DNA of 64,000 nucleotides, taken from positions 1-64,000 of the forward strand of contig NZ_BONO01000014.1 of assembly GCF_016862755.1 (NCBI RefSeq), in the 5' to 3' direction. How positions within the stretch are numbered: position 1 is the stretch's first letter; the number at the start of each line of letters is the position of its first letter. The stretch comes from Cellulomonas pakistanensis (GTDB taxonomy: Bacteria > Actinomycetota > Actinomycetes > Actinomycetales > Cellulomonadaceae). This document shows, one piece after another, positions 50,653-58,415 of this stretch. The notes below the pieces were generated by a model. That model ran no database searches and was not told the origin of the DNA. It saw only the letters and a program-made list of their open reading frames with translations. Position numbers and translations under genes: made by a program.

Positions 50653-51687
50653 CTACGCGTCCAGGCGCACCACGCGCTGCTCGCGGGCGGAGACCCGCGC
50701 CGCGTCCAGGACCCGGGCCGTGACCACCGCGTCCGCCGGGTCGACCGGGACGGGCCCGGCTCCCCGGACCCAGGCCTCGACCGCCCGGTAGAAGTCCTCG
50801 TGCCCGCCCGGGGCGCGCCGCACGGGCGCCCGCTCGTCGCCGCGCACCAGCCAGCCCTCGCGCCCGTCGTCGCCGGCGTCGAGGACCGAGAACGGCGACG
50901 CCTCGCCCTCGAAGCTCGTCACCAGGTACGCGCCCCGGTCGCCGAGCACGCGCGTCCGCGGCCCGGGCGCGCCGACCAGCCCGCCGGCCTGCAGGTGGCT
51001 GATCACCGCCGGCCCGTCCGGGCCCCCGGCGTGCGTGAGCGCGAGGAACACGTCGTCCTCGGCGGGGGTCGTGAGGCTCCGGAGCTCGGCGTGCACCGAG
51101 GCGACCGGACCGAACAGCTGCACCGCGGAGTCGACCAGGTGCGCCCCGAGGTCGAGCAGCAGGCCGCCGGCCCGGGTGTCGTTCTCCTTCCACCGGTCCT
51201 GCGGCACGGGACGCCAGCGCTCCCAGCGGCGCTCGAACCGGTGCACGGCGCCGAGCTCGCCGGCCGCCAGCAGGGCCCGCAGCGTGAGCTGCTCGGGGTC
51301 CCAGCGCCGGTTCTGGAACACCGTGAGCCGCCCGCCGGCCTCGGCACCCAGCCGGGCGAGCGCCTCGGCCTCGTCGGCGGTCGTCGCCAACGGCTTGTCG
51401 ACCACGACGAACGCCCCGGCGGCGAGCGCCCGCGTCACGTGCTCGACGTGGTCGCCGGTCGGGCTGGCGATCACCACCGCGTCGAGCTCGCCGGCGTGCG
51501 CGAGCAGCGCGTCCACGTCCGGGTCGACCGCCACGCCCGGCCACTCGCGGCCGGCCGTGGCGGCGCGCTCCGGGTTCCGGGTCACGACCCGGACGACCTG
51601 GGCGCCCACCTCGCGGAGCAGCCGGGCGTGGATGCCCCGCCCCGCGGACCCGTAGCCGACCAGTCCCACCCGCAGCGCGTCCGTCAT
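50653..51687 (-). CDS. Gfo/Idh/MocA-family oxidoreductase
   Basis: 344 residues. N-terminal Rossmann fold LRVGLVGYGSAGRGIHARLL, AVVIASPTGDHVEH, VVDKPLATTADEAEAL (EKP-like motif as DKP); C-terminal alpha/beta domain with NRRWDPEQLTLRALL, RWKENDTRAGGLLLDLGAHLVDSAVQLFG (catalytic Asp/His region). Acts on a sugar or inositol derivative with NAD(P); substrate unknown. ATG 51687 has TAGGGT 7 nt upstream. Occupies part of the locus where relatives carry lipB-lipA. Confidence 0.88.
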   Translation of the reverse strand: MTDALRVGLVGYGSAGRGIHARLLREVGAQVVRVVTRNPERAATAGREWPGVAVDPDVDALLAHAGELDAVVIASPTGDHVEHVTRALAAGAFVVVDKPLATTADEAEALARLGAEAGGRLTVFQNRRWDPEQLTLRALLAAGELGAVHRFERRWERWRPVPQDRWKENDTRAGGLLLDLGAHLVDSAVQLFGPVASVHAELRSLTTPAEDDVFLALTHAGGPDGPAVISHLQAGGLVGAPGPRTRVLGDRGAYLVTSFEGEASPFSVLDAGDDGREGWLVRGDERAPVRRAPGGHEDFYRAVEAWVRGAGPVPVDPADAVVTARVLDAARVSAREQRVVRLDA

Positions 51688-51697
51688 GGCCGCCACC

Positions 51698-54067
51698 CTA
51701 GGCCCGGCGCGGCCGGTCCTCCGCGCGGGCGAGCCGGCTCGGCCACCAGGTGCGCGGGCCGACATCGTGCACGAGCGCCGGCACGAGCAGGCTGCGCACC
51801 ACCAGCGTGTCGAGCAGCACGCCGAACGCCACGATGAACGCCAGCTGCGCGAGGAAGAGCAGCGGGATCACGCCGAGCGCCGCGAACGTGGCTGCGAGCA
51901 CGACGCCCGCCGACGTGATGACGCCGCCGGTGACCGCCAGCCCGCGCAGCACGCCGTCGCGGGTGCCGATCCGGGCGCTCTCCTCCCGCACCCGGGTCAT
52001 GAGGAAGATCGAGTAGTCGACCCCCAGCGCGACCAGGAACGTGAACGCGTACAGCGGCACCGCGGGGTCGGCGCCCGGGAAGTCGAGCACGTGCTCGAAC
52101 ACCAGCGCCGCGACGCCGAGCGCCGCCGCGAACGACAGCACGTTGGCGAGCATCAGGAGCACGGCCGCGACCACCGACCGCAGCAGCACCATGAGGATGA
52201 GCAGGATCACGACGAGCACGACCGGCACGATCACCCGCAGGTCGCGCGTGCCGGCGTCCTGGGCGTCCAGCGTCTCCGCGGCCGCGCCGCCGACCAGCGC
52301 GTCGGGGGCGACCTCGTGCACCGCGTCCCGCAGCCGCTCCACCGTGTCGACGCCCTCGGTGGTGTCCGCGGCGGCCTCCGTGGCCACGTCGACGCGCACG
52401 TTCCCGTCGATGACCACCGGCTCCTCGGCCTCGGCCGGCGCGCCCTCCGCGCCGCCCGACGCCGGGCCCCCGGTCGGCACGCCCGCCGACGCCCCCGTGT
52501 ACGGCGCCGCCGACACGACGCCGTCGACCCCGAGCGCGGCCTCGACGACCGCCTCGGCCTCGTCCTGGGCCACGATCACGTTCGCCGGCTGCACGGTGCC
52601 CGCCGGGAAGTGGTCGGCCAGCACCTCCTCGCCCGCCACCGCGTCGACTTCGGTCAGGAACACGTCGGCCTGGCTGGTGCCGGAGGCCTGGAACGTCGGC
52701 AGGAACGCCGCGCAGCCGAGCAGGACGACCGTCGTCACGACCCAGGTCAGGCGGTCGCGGCGGCCGACCCCGCGGGCCAGCCGGCCCCAGAGCCCCTGCG
52801 CGGGCGCCGGGTGGCCGGCGGGCGCGTGGGCGCCGTGGTGCTCGTGCGCCGGGGCCGCCACACCGGCGGCCTCCCCCGCCACTGCGGGCTCGTCGTGCGC
52901 CCGCCCGACGGCGTGGGCGCCCGGCTCGGCGACGCGCGGCACCCGCGGCCAGAACAGCACCCGCGACCGGCGGCCGGCGACCAGCAGCAGCAGCGGGAGC
53001 AGCGTGAACGCCGCGAGGTACGCGGCGAGGATGCCGAGCGCGCCGACCGGGCCGAGCGAGCGGTTCGAAGCCAGGTCGGAGAGCAGCAGGCAGAGCAGGC
53101 CGGCGACCACCGTCCCGGCGCTGGCCGTGATCGGCTCGACGCTGCGGCGCAGCGCGCGGCGCATGGCGGCGGACGGCGCCTCGACCGTCCGGAGCTCCTC
53201 GCGGTACCGGGCGACGATCAGCAGCGCGTAGTCGACCGACGCCCCGACCACGAGGATCGACAGGATGCCCTGGGCCTGGCCGTTGAGGGTCAGCGCCCCC
53301 GCGTCGGCCAGGTGGTAGACGGCCAGCGCGGCCGCGCACAGCGCGAACACCGCGGTGAGGATGACCGCGAGCGGCAGGAACGGCGACCGGTAGACCAGCA
53401 CCAGGATCACGAGCACGGCGCCCAGCGCGACGAGCAGCAGCACGCCGTCGATCCCGCCGAACGCGTTGGTCAGGTCGGCGACGAACCCGCCCGGCCCGGT
53501 GACCCAGGCGAGCAGCCCGGCCTCGCCCGCCGAGTCGGCGGTCGCGCCGAGCTCGTCGGCGAGCGCGTCCCGCACCGCCTGGACGACGGCGCCGACGACG
53601 CTCTCGTCGTCCGCCAGCGTCGCGTCGGCCGCCTCTGCGTCGAGCGACAGCGGCACGAGCAGCGCCTCGCCGTCCTCGGACGGCACGACGACCGGGTCGG
53701 CGGTGAGCACGTCGCCCAGCGTGGCGGGGTCGCCCTCGGCCGGGTCCGCGCCGGGGATCGCCAGGTCGGCGAGCCCGTCGACCACCGGCTGCACGTCGCC
53801 GATCGCCGACGGCTCGAGCGCGCCGCCGTCCTCGGCCTCGAGCACCACCAGCACCGGCAGCGCCTCCGACTCGGTGAACGCCGCGGACGCCTCCGCCGCC
53901 CGGGTGGACTCCGCCGACGACGGCAGGAACGCCGCCGAGTCGTTGGTCTGCACCTGGGACAGCTGTCCCTGGGCCATCCCCCCGAAGGCCGCCACCGCGA
54001 GCCACGCGGCCGCGACCGCGAGCACCACCAGACCTCGCCCGATCCCCCGGACCCCATTCCTCAGCAT
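51698..54067 (-). CDS. MMPL-family (RND-type) membrane transporter
   Basis: 789 residues, two halves with six membrane helices each. Helix 1 LVVLAVAAAWLAVAAFGG, first extracellular domain (about 35-175), helices 2-6 with GASVDYALLIVARYREEL (the MMPL motif), then a cytosolic linker rich in His/Ala (HEHHGAHAPAGH), second extracellular domain, and the second motif VALGVDYSIFLMTRVREES. Exports lipids, drugs or other hydrophobic compounds in this family. ATG 54067 lies within a palindrome CTCAGCATGCTGAG, with CATAGT 7 nt upstream. Divergent from a MarR gene that likely represses it. Confidence 0.9.
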   Translation of the reverse strand: MLRNGVRGIGRGLVVLAVAAAWLAVAAFGGMAQGQLSQVQTNDSAAFLPSSAESTRAAEASAAFTESEALPVLVVLEAEDGGALEPSAIGDVQPVVDGLADLAIPGADPAEGDPATLGDVLTADPVVVPSEDGEALLVPLSLDAEAADATLADDESVVGAVVQAVRDALADELGATADSAGEAGLLAWVTGPGGFVADLTNAFGGIDGVLLLVALGAVLVILVLVYRSPFLPLAVILTAVFALCAAALAVYHLADAGALTLNGQAQGILSILVVGASVDYALLIVARYREELRTVEAPSAAMRRALRRSVEPITASAGTVVAGLLCLLLSDLASNRSLGPVGALGILAAYLAAFTLLPLLLLVAGRRSRVLFWPRVPRVAEPGAHAVGRAHDEPAVAGEAAGVAAPAHEHHGAHAPAGHPAPAQGLWGRLARGVGRRDRLTWVVTTVVLLGCAAFLPTFQASGTSQADVFLTEVDAVAGEEVLADHFPAGTVQPANVIVAQDEAEAVVEAALGVDGVVSAAPYTGASAGVPTGGPASGGAEGAPAEAEEPVVIDGNVRVDVATEAAADTTEGVDTVERLRDAVHEVAPDALVGGAAAETLDAQDAGTRDLRVIVPVVLVVILLILMVLLRSVVAAVLLMLANVLSFAAALGVAALVFEHVLDFPGADPAVPLYAFTFLVALGVDYSIFLMTRVREESARIGTRDGVLRGLAVTGGVITSAGVVLAATFAALGVIPLLFLAQLAFIVAFGVLLDTLVVRSLLVPALVHDVGPRTWWPSRLARAEDRPRRA

Positions 54068-54073
54068 GCTGAG
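54060..54073. promoter_or_regulatory. MarR-type operator at the MMPL start codon
   Basis: CTCAGCATGCTGAG, perfect 14-bp palindrome covering the MMPL ATG and directly next to its CATAGT -10 (fwd 54075-54080). Location between divergent marR and mmpL fits a repressor site. Confidence 0.55.
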
Positions 54074-54141
54074 CACTATGCGGGACGGGCGCGGATCCGG
54101 CAACATGAGCCCGGGGCAACCGCCCGCGAGGAGGAGGACGA

Positions 54142-54603
54142 GTGGATCGCGAAGGGTCGCACGGGCACCCGCGCTGGGACGCCATGGCGGCTCGCGAGCC
54201 CAGCGGCTGGCCCGTCGGGCGCCTGCTCTCGGCCGCGTCCCGCCGGGTCGAGCGCGACTGGAACGCGCACCTCGCGTCCTGGGACCTCAACCACGCGAGC
54301 CAGCCCGTGCTGGTCATCCTGCTCGGCGGCCCGCGCACGCAGGCCGAGCTGGCCGCGCGGTGCGAGGTCACCGAGCAGACCATGAGCCGGGTGATCGCCC
54401 GCCTGGAGCGGTCCGGCTACGTCGAGCGCACCGCGCACGCCACCGACCGGCGCAAGCAGCAGATCTCCGTCACCGACGCCGGACGCGCGGCCGTGCTCGC
54501 CGCGTCCGACCCCGAGGCCGCCGAGGCGATGGTCACCGAGGGGCTGACGCCGGCGCAGGTCGACCAGCTCCGGGAGCTGCTGCTGATCGTCGCGCGGCGC
54601 TGA
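54142..54603 (+). CDS. MarR-family transcriptional regulator
   Basis: 153 residues, winged helix-turn-helix: ASQPVLVILLGGPRTQAELAARCEVTEQTMSRVIARLERSGYVERTAHATDRRKQQISVTDAGRAAV, with the DRR wing motif, flanked by dimerisation helices. GTG 54142 with GGAGGAGG upstream. Divergent from the MMPL transporter gene with 74 bp between; classic drug or lipid exporter control pair. Confidence 0.9.
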   Translation: MDREGSHGHPRWDAMAAREPSGWPVGRLLSAASRRVERDWNAHLASWDLNHASQPVLVILLGGPRTQAELAARCEVTEQTMSRVIARLERSGYVERTAHATDRRKQQISVTDAGRAAVLAASDPEAAEAMVTEGLTPAQVDQLRELLLIVARR

Positions 54604-54625
54604 GGGCCCCGGGGCGCCGGAGGAC

Positions 54626-55144
54626 TCAGGCCAGCGGCGCCCGCCCCACCCGCTCGATCTTCCCGAGGTCCGCCGCGACCCGCGCCGCCCACGCGTCCAC
54701 CTCGTCGAAGTCCCGGAAGTCGCCGGGCTGCGCCTCGATCATCGCGACGAGCGCGCGCTCGGCCAGCCCGAGCCCGTCGCGCTCCAGCCGGCCGCCGAAG
54801 GCCACCACGTCGCGCGCACCGACCCGCCGGGCGACGACCCGCACGTCGTCCGGCTCGCCGGCCGGCAGCGGCGGCTCCCCCACGCGGCCCGACCAGAACA
54901 GCCAGGTCGGCCGGGCGGCGAGCCGCGCGCCCTGCCGGTCGACCAGGTCGCGCAGCGCCGCGGCGAGCCGGCCGACGTAGACCGCCGAGCCGAGCACCAC
55001 CGCGTCGTACCCGTCGAGCGTCTCGACGTCGTCGGGCTCGACCTCCGCCACGTCGTGCCCGGCCGCGCGGAGCACCTCCGCGACCTCGGCGCCGATCTCC
55101 CGCGTGCCGCCGTGCCGCGACGCCACCGTCACCAGGACCCGCAT
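54626..55144 (-). CDS. Flavodoxin-domain protein (HemG-like)
   Basis: 172 residues, flavodoxin fold: MRVLVTVASRHGGTREIGAEVAEVL (FMN phosphate loop), DGYDAVVLGSAVYVGRLAAALRDLV (second FMN loop), WLFWSGRVG, and VVAFGGRLERDGLGLAERALVAM. Similar to menaquinone-dependent protoporphyrinogen oxidase HemG and related flavodoxins. ATG 55144 with GGAGG upstream. No heme gene adjacent, so role uncertain. Confidence 0.82.
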   Translation of the reverse strand: MRVLVTVASRHGGTREIGAEVAEVLRAAGHDVAEVEPDDVETLDGYDAVVLGSAVYVGRLAAALRDLVDRQGARLAARPTWLFWSGRVGEPPLPAGEPDDVRVVARRVGARDVVAFGGRLERDGLGLAERALVAMIEAQPGDFRDFDEVDAWAARVAADLGKIERVGRAPLA

Positions 55145-55312
55145 GGCCGCCTCCCCCGCGTCCCGGGCGCCGCACCGGCGCCGCGCCCTGACGACCAGCC
55201 TCGCCCCGAGCGCGCGGCACCCGCCAGGGACCTCGGTCCCGCGCGGCGGCGCCGGCGCGCCGTCCCTCCGGGACCGCCGCCCGCCGGGCGACGGCGCGGC
55301 CCCGGGCGCCGG

Positions 55313-55318
55313 TAGACT
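55313..55318 (+). promoter_or_regulatory. Leaderless-type -10 hexamer of the DUF4191 gene
   Basis: TAGACT 8 nt before ATG 55327; no Shine-Dalgarno sequence. Confidence 0.45.
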
Positions 55319-55326
55319 CCCGGGTC

Positions 55327-56052
55327 ATGGCCCGTGAGAAGAACCCCACCGCCGGCGCGGCCGCGAAGCCCGCGAAGGTGAAGAAGACCCGGTGGTACCA
55401 CCAGGTCTGGCAGGCGTACCAGATGACCCGCCAGCAGGACCCGTCGGTCACCTGGCTGATCCTCGGGGTGTTCGTCGGCGTCATCGCGCTGGGCCAGGTC
55501 CTGGCGCTGTTCTTCCTCACGTGGTGGTACCTGCTGCTGCTGAGCCTGCCGTTCGCGCTGCTCGGCGCCATGTTCATGCTGACCCGCCGCGCCGAGCGCG
55601 CGGCGTACTCCCGCATCGAGGGCCAGCCGGGCGCCGCGCTGTCCGCCCTCGGCACCATCCGCCGCGGCTGGACGTTCGCGCAGGAGCCGGTCGCCGTCGC
55701 CCCGCGCACGCAGGACCTCGTCTACCGCGGCGTCGGCCGACCGGGCATCGTGCTCGTCGGCGAGGGCCCGGCGCACCGCATCGGCAAGCTGCTCGAGTCC
55801 GAGCGCAAGCGCACCGCTCGCGTCCTGCCCGGCGTGCCGATCACGCTCATGGAGGTCGGCCGCGAGGAGGATCAGGTCCCGCTGCCGCAGCTCGCCCGCA
55901 AGGTGCAGCGCCTCAAGCCGCAGCTGACCAAGGCCGAGGTCGGGGAGGTCGTCAAGCGGCTCCAGGCGCTCGGCGCCGTGCGGATGCCCGTGCCGAAGGG
56001 CGTCGACCCGATGCGCGTCCGCCCGGACCGCAAGGGCATGCGCGGCCGCTGA
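55327..56052 (+). CDS. DUF4191 membrane protein
   Basis: 241 residues, counterpart of mycobacterial Rv2219. Basic N-terminus with KKTRWYHQVWQAYQMTRQQDP, two membrane helices (VTWLILGVFVGVIALGQVLALFF, WYLLLLSLPFALLGAMFML), then a cytosolic part RAERAAYSRIEGQPGAALSAL, RRGWTFAQEPVAVAPRTQDLVYRGVGRPGIVLVGEG, and a basic C-terminus. Known only as a conserved actinobacterial membrane protein next to lipA and glnA. Here it follows a flavodoxin gene instead of lipA. Confidence 0.9.
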   Translation: MAREKNPTAGAAAKPAKVKKTRWYHQVWQAYQMTRQQDPSVTWLILGVFVGVIALGQVLALFFLTWWYLLLLSLPFALLGAMFMLTRRAERAAYSRIEGQPGAALSALGTIRRGWTFAQEPVAVAPRTQDLVYRGVGRPGIVLVGEGPAHRIGKLLESERKRTARVLPGVPITLMEVGREEDQVPLPQLARKVQRLKPQLTKAEVGEVVKRLQALGAVRMPVPKGVDPMRVRPDRKGMRGR

Positions 56053-56064
56053 GCCCGCACGCGC

Positions 56065-56099
56065 GACGCGCCCGCACCCCTCGGGGGTGCGGGCGCGTC
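56065..56099. terminator. Terminator after DUF4191 gene
   Basis: Perfect 16-bp stem GACGCGCCCGCACCCC (56065-56080) with 56084-56099, loop TCG. Confidence 0.85.
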
Positions 56100-56117
56100 C
56101 TGCTTCCCGGGCCCCTA

Positions 56118-56183
56118 CGCCGAGATGGCAGCTCTCGGCTGTGCCCGCCCACCGCGTCGCAGCCGAGAGTTGCCGTCTCGGCG
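56118..56183. repeat. Hairpin with CGCCGAG...CTCGGCG ends (family B)
   Basis: 24-bp arms (56118-56141, 56160-56183) with two mismatches and an 18-nt loop; left arm starts CGCCGAGATGGCAGCTCTCG. Lies after a normal terminator, so it is extra to termination needs. Confidence 0.75.
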
Positions 56184-56219
56184 GACCGGGCGCGAGGCGA
56201 GGCGGCGAGGGCGCGCGGG

Positions 56220-56717
56220 TCAGCGGCGGACGATCGCCGTGCCCGCGGAGCGGTCGTGCAGGCCGCGGCCGTCGGCGTCCCACACCACGGCCGGGATCAC
56301 CAGGCACAGCAGCACGGTGCGCACGAGCGCGAGCAGCAGGTTCGGCGGCGCGTCCGGGCCGGGGTCCGGCGCCGGCGCCCCGGCGCGCTGCACGAGCAGC
56401 TGCGGCGGCCGCACCCGGCGGACCCGGATGCCGAGCAGCCGGTGCCCGAGCGTGCCGCCGACCGTGCCGACCAGGAGCACGTTCTCGACGGCGAAGATCG
56501 CCAGCGTCCCCAGCTGCTGCGCGTCGGCCGGCAGGAAGACGTTCGCGATCGCGAGGCAGGCGAACCAGTCGACCAGCAGCGCGATCAGCCGGCGCCCGAG
56601 GGGCGCGAGCGAGCCGCTCCCCGACGCGGGCAGCCCCAGGCGGGTGCCGCTCGGCTCCCCGCCGCGCCCCACCGGCGGCCCCTCGAGCCACGAACCGACG
56701 TCCTCGCGATCGACCAT
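56220..56717 (-). CDS. RDD-family membrane protein
   Basis: 165 residues, counterpart of Rv2219A. RDD signature LGRRLIALLVDWFACLAIANVFL (Arg and two Asp of the name in helix 1), second helix LGTLAIFAVENVLLVGTVGGTLGHRLLGIRV, third helix LLLALVRTVLLCLVIPAVVW, end DGRGLHDRSAGTAIVRR. Function unknown; some RDD proteins transport ions. ATG 56717 has TACCGT 6 nt upstream (fwd 56724-56729). Divergent from glnA. Confidence 0.9.
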   Translation of the reverse strand: MVDREDVGSWLEGPPVGRGGEPSGTRLGLPASGSGSLAPLGRRLIALLVDWFACLAIANVFLPADAQQLGTLAIFAVENVLLVGTVGGTLGHRLLGIRVRRVRPPQLLVQRAGAPAPDPGPDAPPNLLLALVRTVLLCLVIPAVVWDADGRGLHDRSAGTAIVRR

Positions 56718-56792
56718 GCGTCAACGGTAACCGGCGGCGGTGCGCCCGCCGTCCCGGGCCGTCACCTGCCCGCAACACCGATCGGGGGTCGC

Positions 56793-56830
56793 GTAACACG
56801 GCCGAAACAATCGGTACACCGCAGGGAAAC
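56793..56830 (+). promoter_or_regulatory. GlnR box before glnA
   Basis: GTAAC-N6-GAAAC (56793-56808), then 6 nt, then TACAC-N6-GAAAC (56815-56830): the 22-bp-spaced a/b site arrangement known for actinobacterial GlnR (gTnAC-n6-GaAAc twice). A -10-like TAGCCT follows at 56841-56846. Indicates nitrogen-limitation control of glnA. Confidence 0.75.
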
Positions 56831-56888
56831 TGGGCACCCCTAGCCTCGACGGAGCCCGGCAAGGGCACGTCAACCCGAGGAGCAGCGG

Positions 56889-58313
56889 ATGTTCAGCACG
56901 CCAGAGGAAGTCCTGGCCTTCATCAAGAACGAGGACGTCAAGTTCGTCGACGTCCGGTTCTGCGACCTGCCCGGCGTGATGCAGCACTTCAACGTGCCGG
57001 CCGCGACCGTGGACGAGAACTTCTTCGTCGAGGGCCAGATGTTCGACGGGTCGTCGATCCGCGGCTTCCAGGCGATCAACGAGTCGGACATGAAGCTGCT
57101 CCCGGACGTGACGACGGCGTTCGTCGACCCGTTCCGCGCGGAGAAGACGCTCTGCCTGAACTTCCACATCGTCGACCCGTACACCGACGAGCCCTACACG
57201 CGCGACCCCCGCCAGGTCGCCGCGAAGGCCGAGGCGTACCTGCGGTCGACCGGCATCGCGGACACGGCGTTCTTCGCCCCCGAGGCCGAGTTCTACATCT
57301 TCGACGACGTGCGCTTCGAGACGAAGCAGAACACCTCGTTCTACTCGATCGACTCCATCGAGGCCGCCTGGAACACTGCGCGCGTCGAGGAGGGCGGCAA
57401 CCTCGGCCACAAGACCCCCTACAAGGGCGGCTACTTCCCCGTCCCGCCGGTCGACCACTTCGCCGACCTGCGCGACAAGATCTCGCTGCAGCTGGACGCC
57501 CTCGACTTCCAGATCGAGCGCGCGCACCACGAGGTCGGCACCGCCGGCCAGGCCGAGATCAACTACCGCTTCGACACGCTCGCCAAGTCGGCCGACAAGG
57601 TGCAGCTGTTCAAGTACGTCGTGAAGAACGTCGCGCACGCCGACGGCCGCACCGCGACCTTCATGCCGAAGCCGCTGTTCGGCGACAACGGCTCGGGCAT
57701 GCACGTGCACCAGTCCCTGTGGAAGGACGGCAAGCCGCTGTTCTTCGACGAGAAGGGCTACGGCGGCCTGTCCGACATCGCCCGCTGGTACATCGGCGGC
57801 CTGCTGAAGCACGCGCCGGCGCTGCTGGCCTTCACCAACCCGACGGTGAACTCCTACCACCGCCTGGTGCCGGGCTTCGAGGCGCCGGTCAACCTGGTCT
57901 ACTCGGCCCGCAACCGCTCCGCGTGCATCCGCATCCCGGTGACCGGCTCGAACCCGAAGGCCAAGCGCATCGAGTTCCGCGTGCCGGACCCGTCGTCCAA
58001 CCCGTACCTGGCGTTCGCCGCCATGCTGATGGCGGGCCTCGACGGCATCCAGAACCGGATCGAGCCGCCGGAGCCGGTCGACAAGGACCTGTACGAGCTG
58101 CCCCCGGAGGAGCACGCGCAGATCGCGCAGGTCCCCGGCTCGCTCGGCGAGGTGCTCGACAACCTCGAGGCCGACCACGACTGGCTGACCGCCGGCAACG
58201 TGTTCACCCCGGACCTCATCCAGACCTGGATCGACTACAAGCGGTCCGCGGAGATCGACCCGATCCGGCTGCGCCCGCACCCGCACGAGTTCGAGCTCTA
58301 CTACGACGTGTGA
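56889..58313 (+). CDS. glnA: Glutamine synthetase, type I
   Basis: ATP-dependent synthesis of glutamine from glutamate and ammonium; dodecamer in the cytosol. 474 residues. Motifs: [64 protein letters not shown] and [17 protein letters not shown]. The adenylylation tyrosine is in [10 protein letters not shown] (about residue 402), so it should be regulated by GlnE. Upstream GlnR box adds transcriptional control. ATG 56889 with GAGGAGC. glnE and glnA2 are not in the window. Confidence 0.97.
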   Translation: MFSTPEEVLAFIKNEDVKFVDVRFCDLPGVMQHFNVPAATVDENFFVEGQMFDGSSIRGFQAINESDMKLLPDVTTAFVDPFRAEKTLCLNFHIVDPYTDEPYTRDPRQVAAKAEAYLRSTGIADTAFFAPEAEFYIFDDVRFETKQNTSFYSIDSIEAAWNTARVEEGGNLGHKTPYKGGYFPVPPVDHFADLRDKISLQLDALDFQIERAHHEVGTAGQAEINYRFDTLAKSADKVQLFKYVVKNVAHADGRTATFMPKPLFGDNGSGMHVHQSLWKDGKPLFFDEKGYGGLSDIARWYIGGLLKHAPALLAFTNPTVNSYHRLVPGFEAPVNLVYSARNRSACIRIPVTGSNPKAKRIEFRVPDPSSNPYLAFAAMLMAGLDGIQNRIEPPEPVDKDLYELPPEEHAQIAQVPGSLGEVLDNLEADHDWLTAGNVFTPDLIQTWIDYKRSAEIDPIRLRPHPHEFELYYDV

Positions 58314-58351
58314 TCGTCAGGTGTCACGGCTGCTCCCGTAGCGCCTGACCC

Positions 58352-58398
58352 GCACGACCGGCGCCCCCGGCACCCTCGCGGTGCCGGGGGCGTCGTGC
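58352..58398. terminator. Terminator between glnA and nhaA
   Basis: Inner 12-bp stem GCCCCCGGCACC (58363-58374) with 58380-58391, outer GCACGAC (58352-58358) with GTCGTGC (58392-58398). Between convergent genes. Confidence 0.8.
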
Positions 58399-58415
58399 GT
58401 CGTCCGAGGCCGGGA

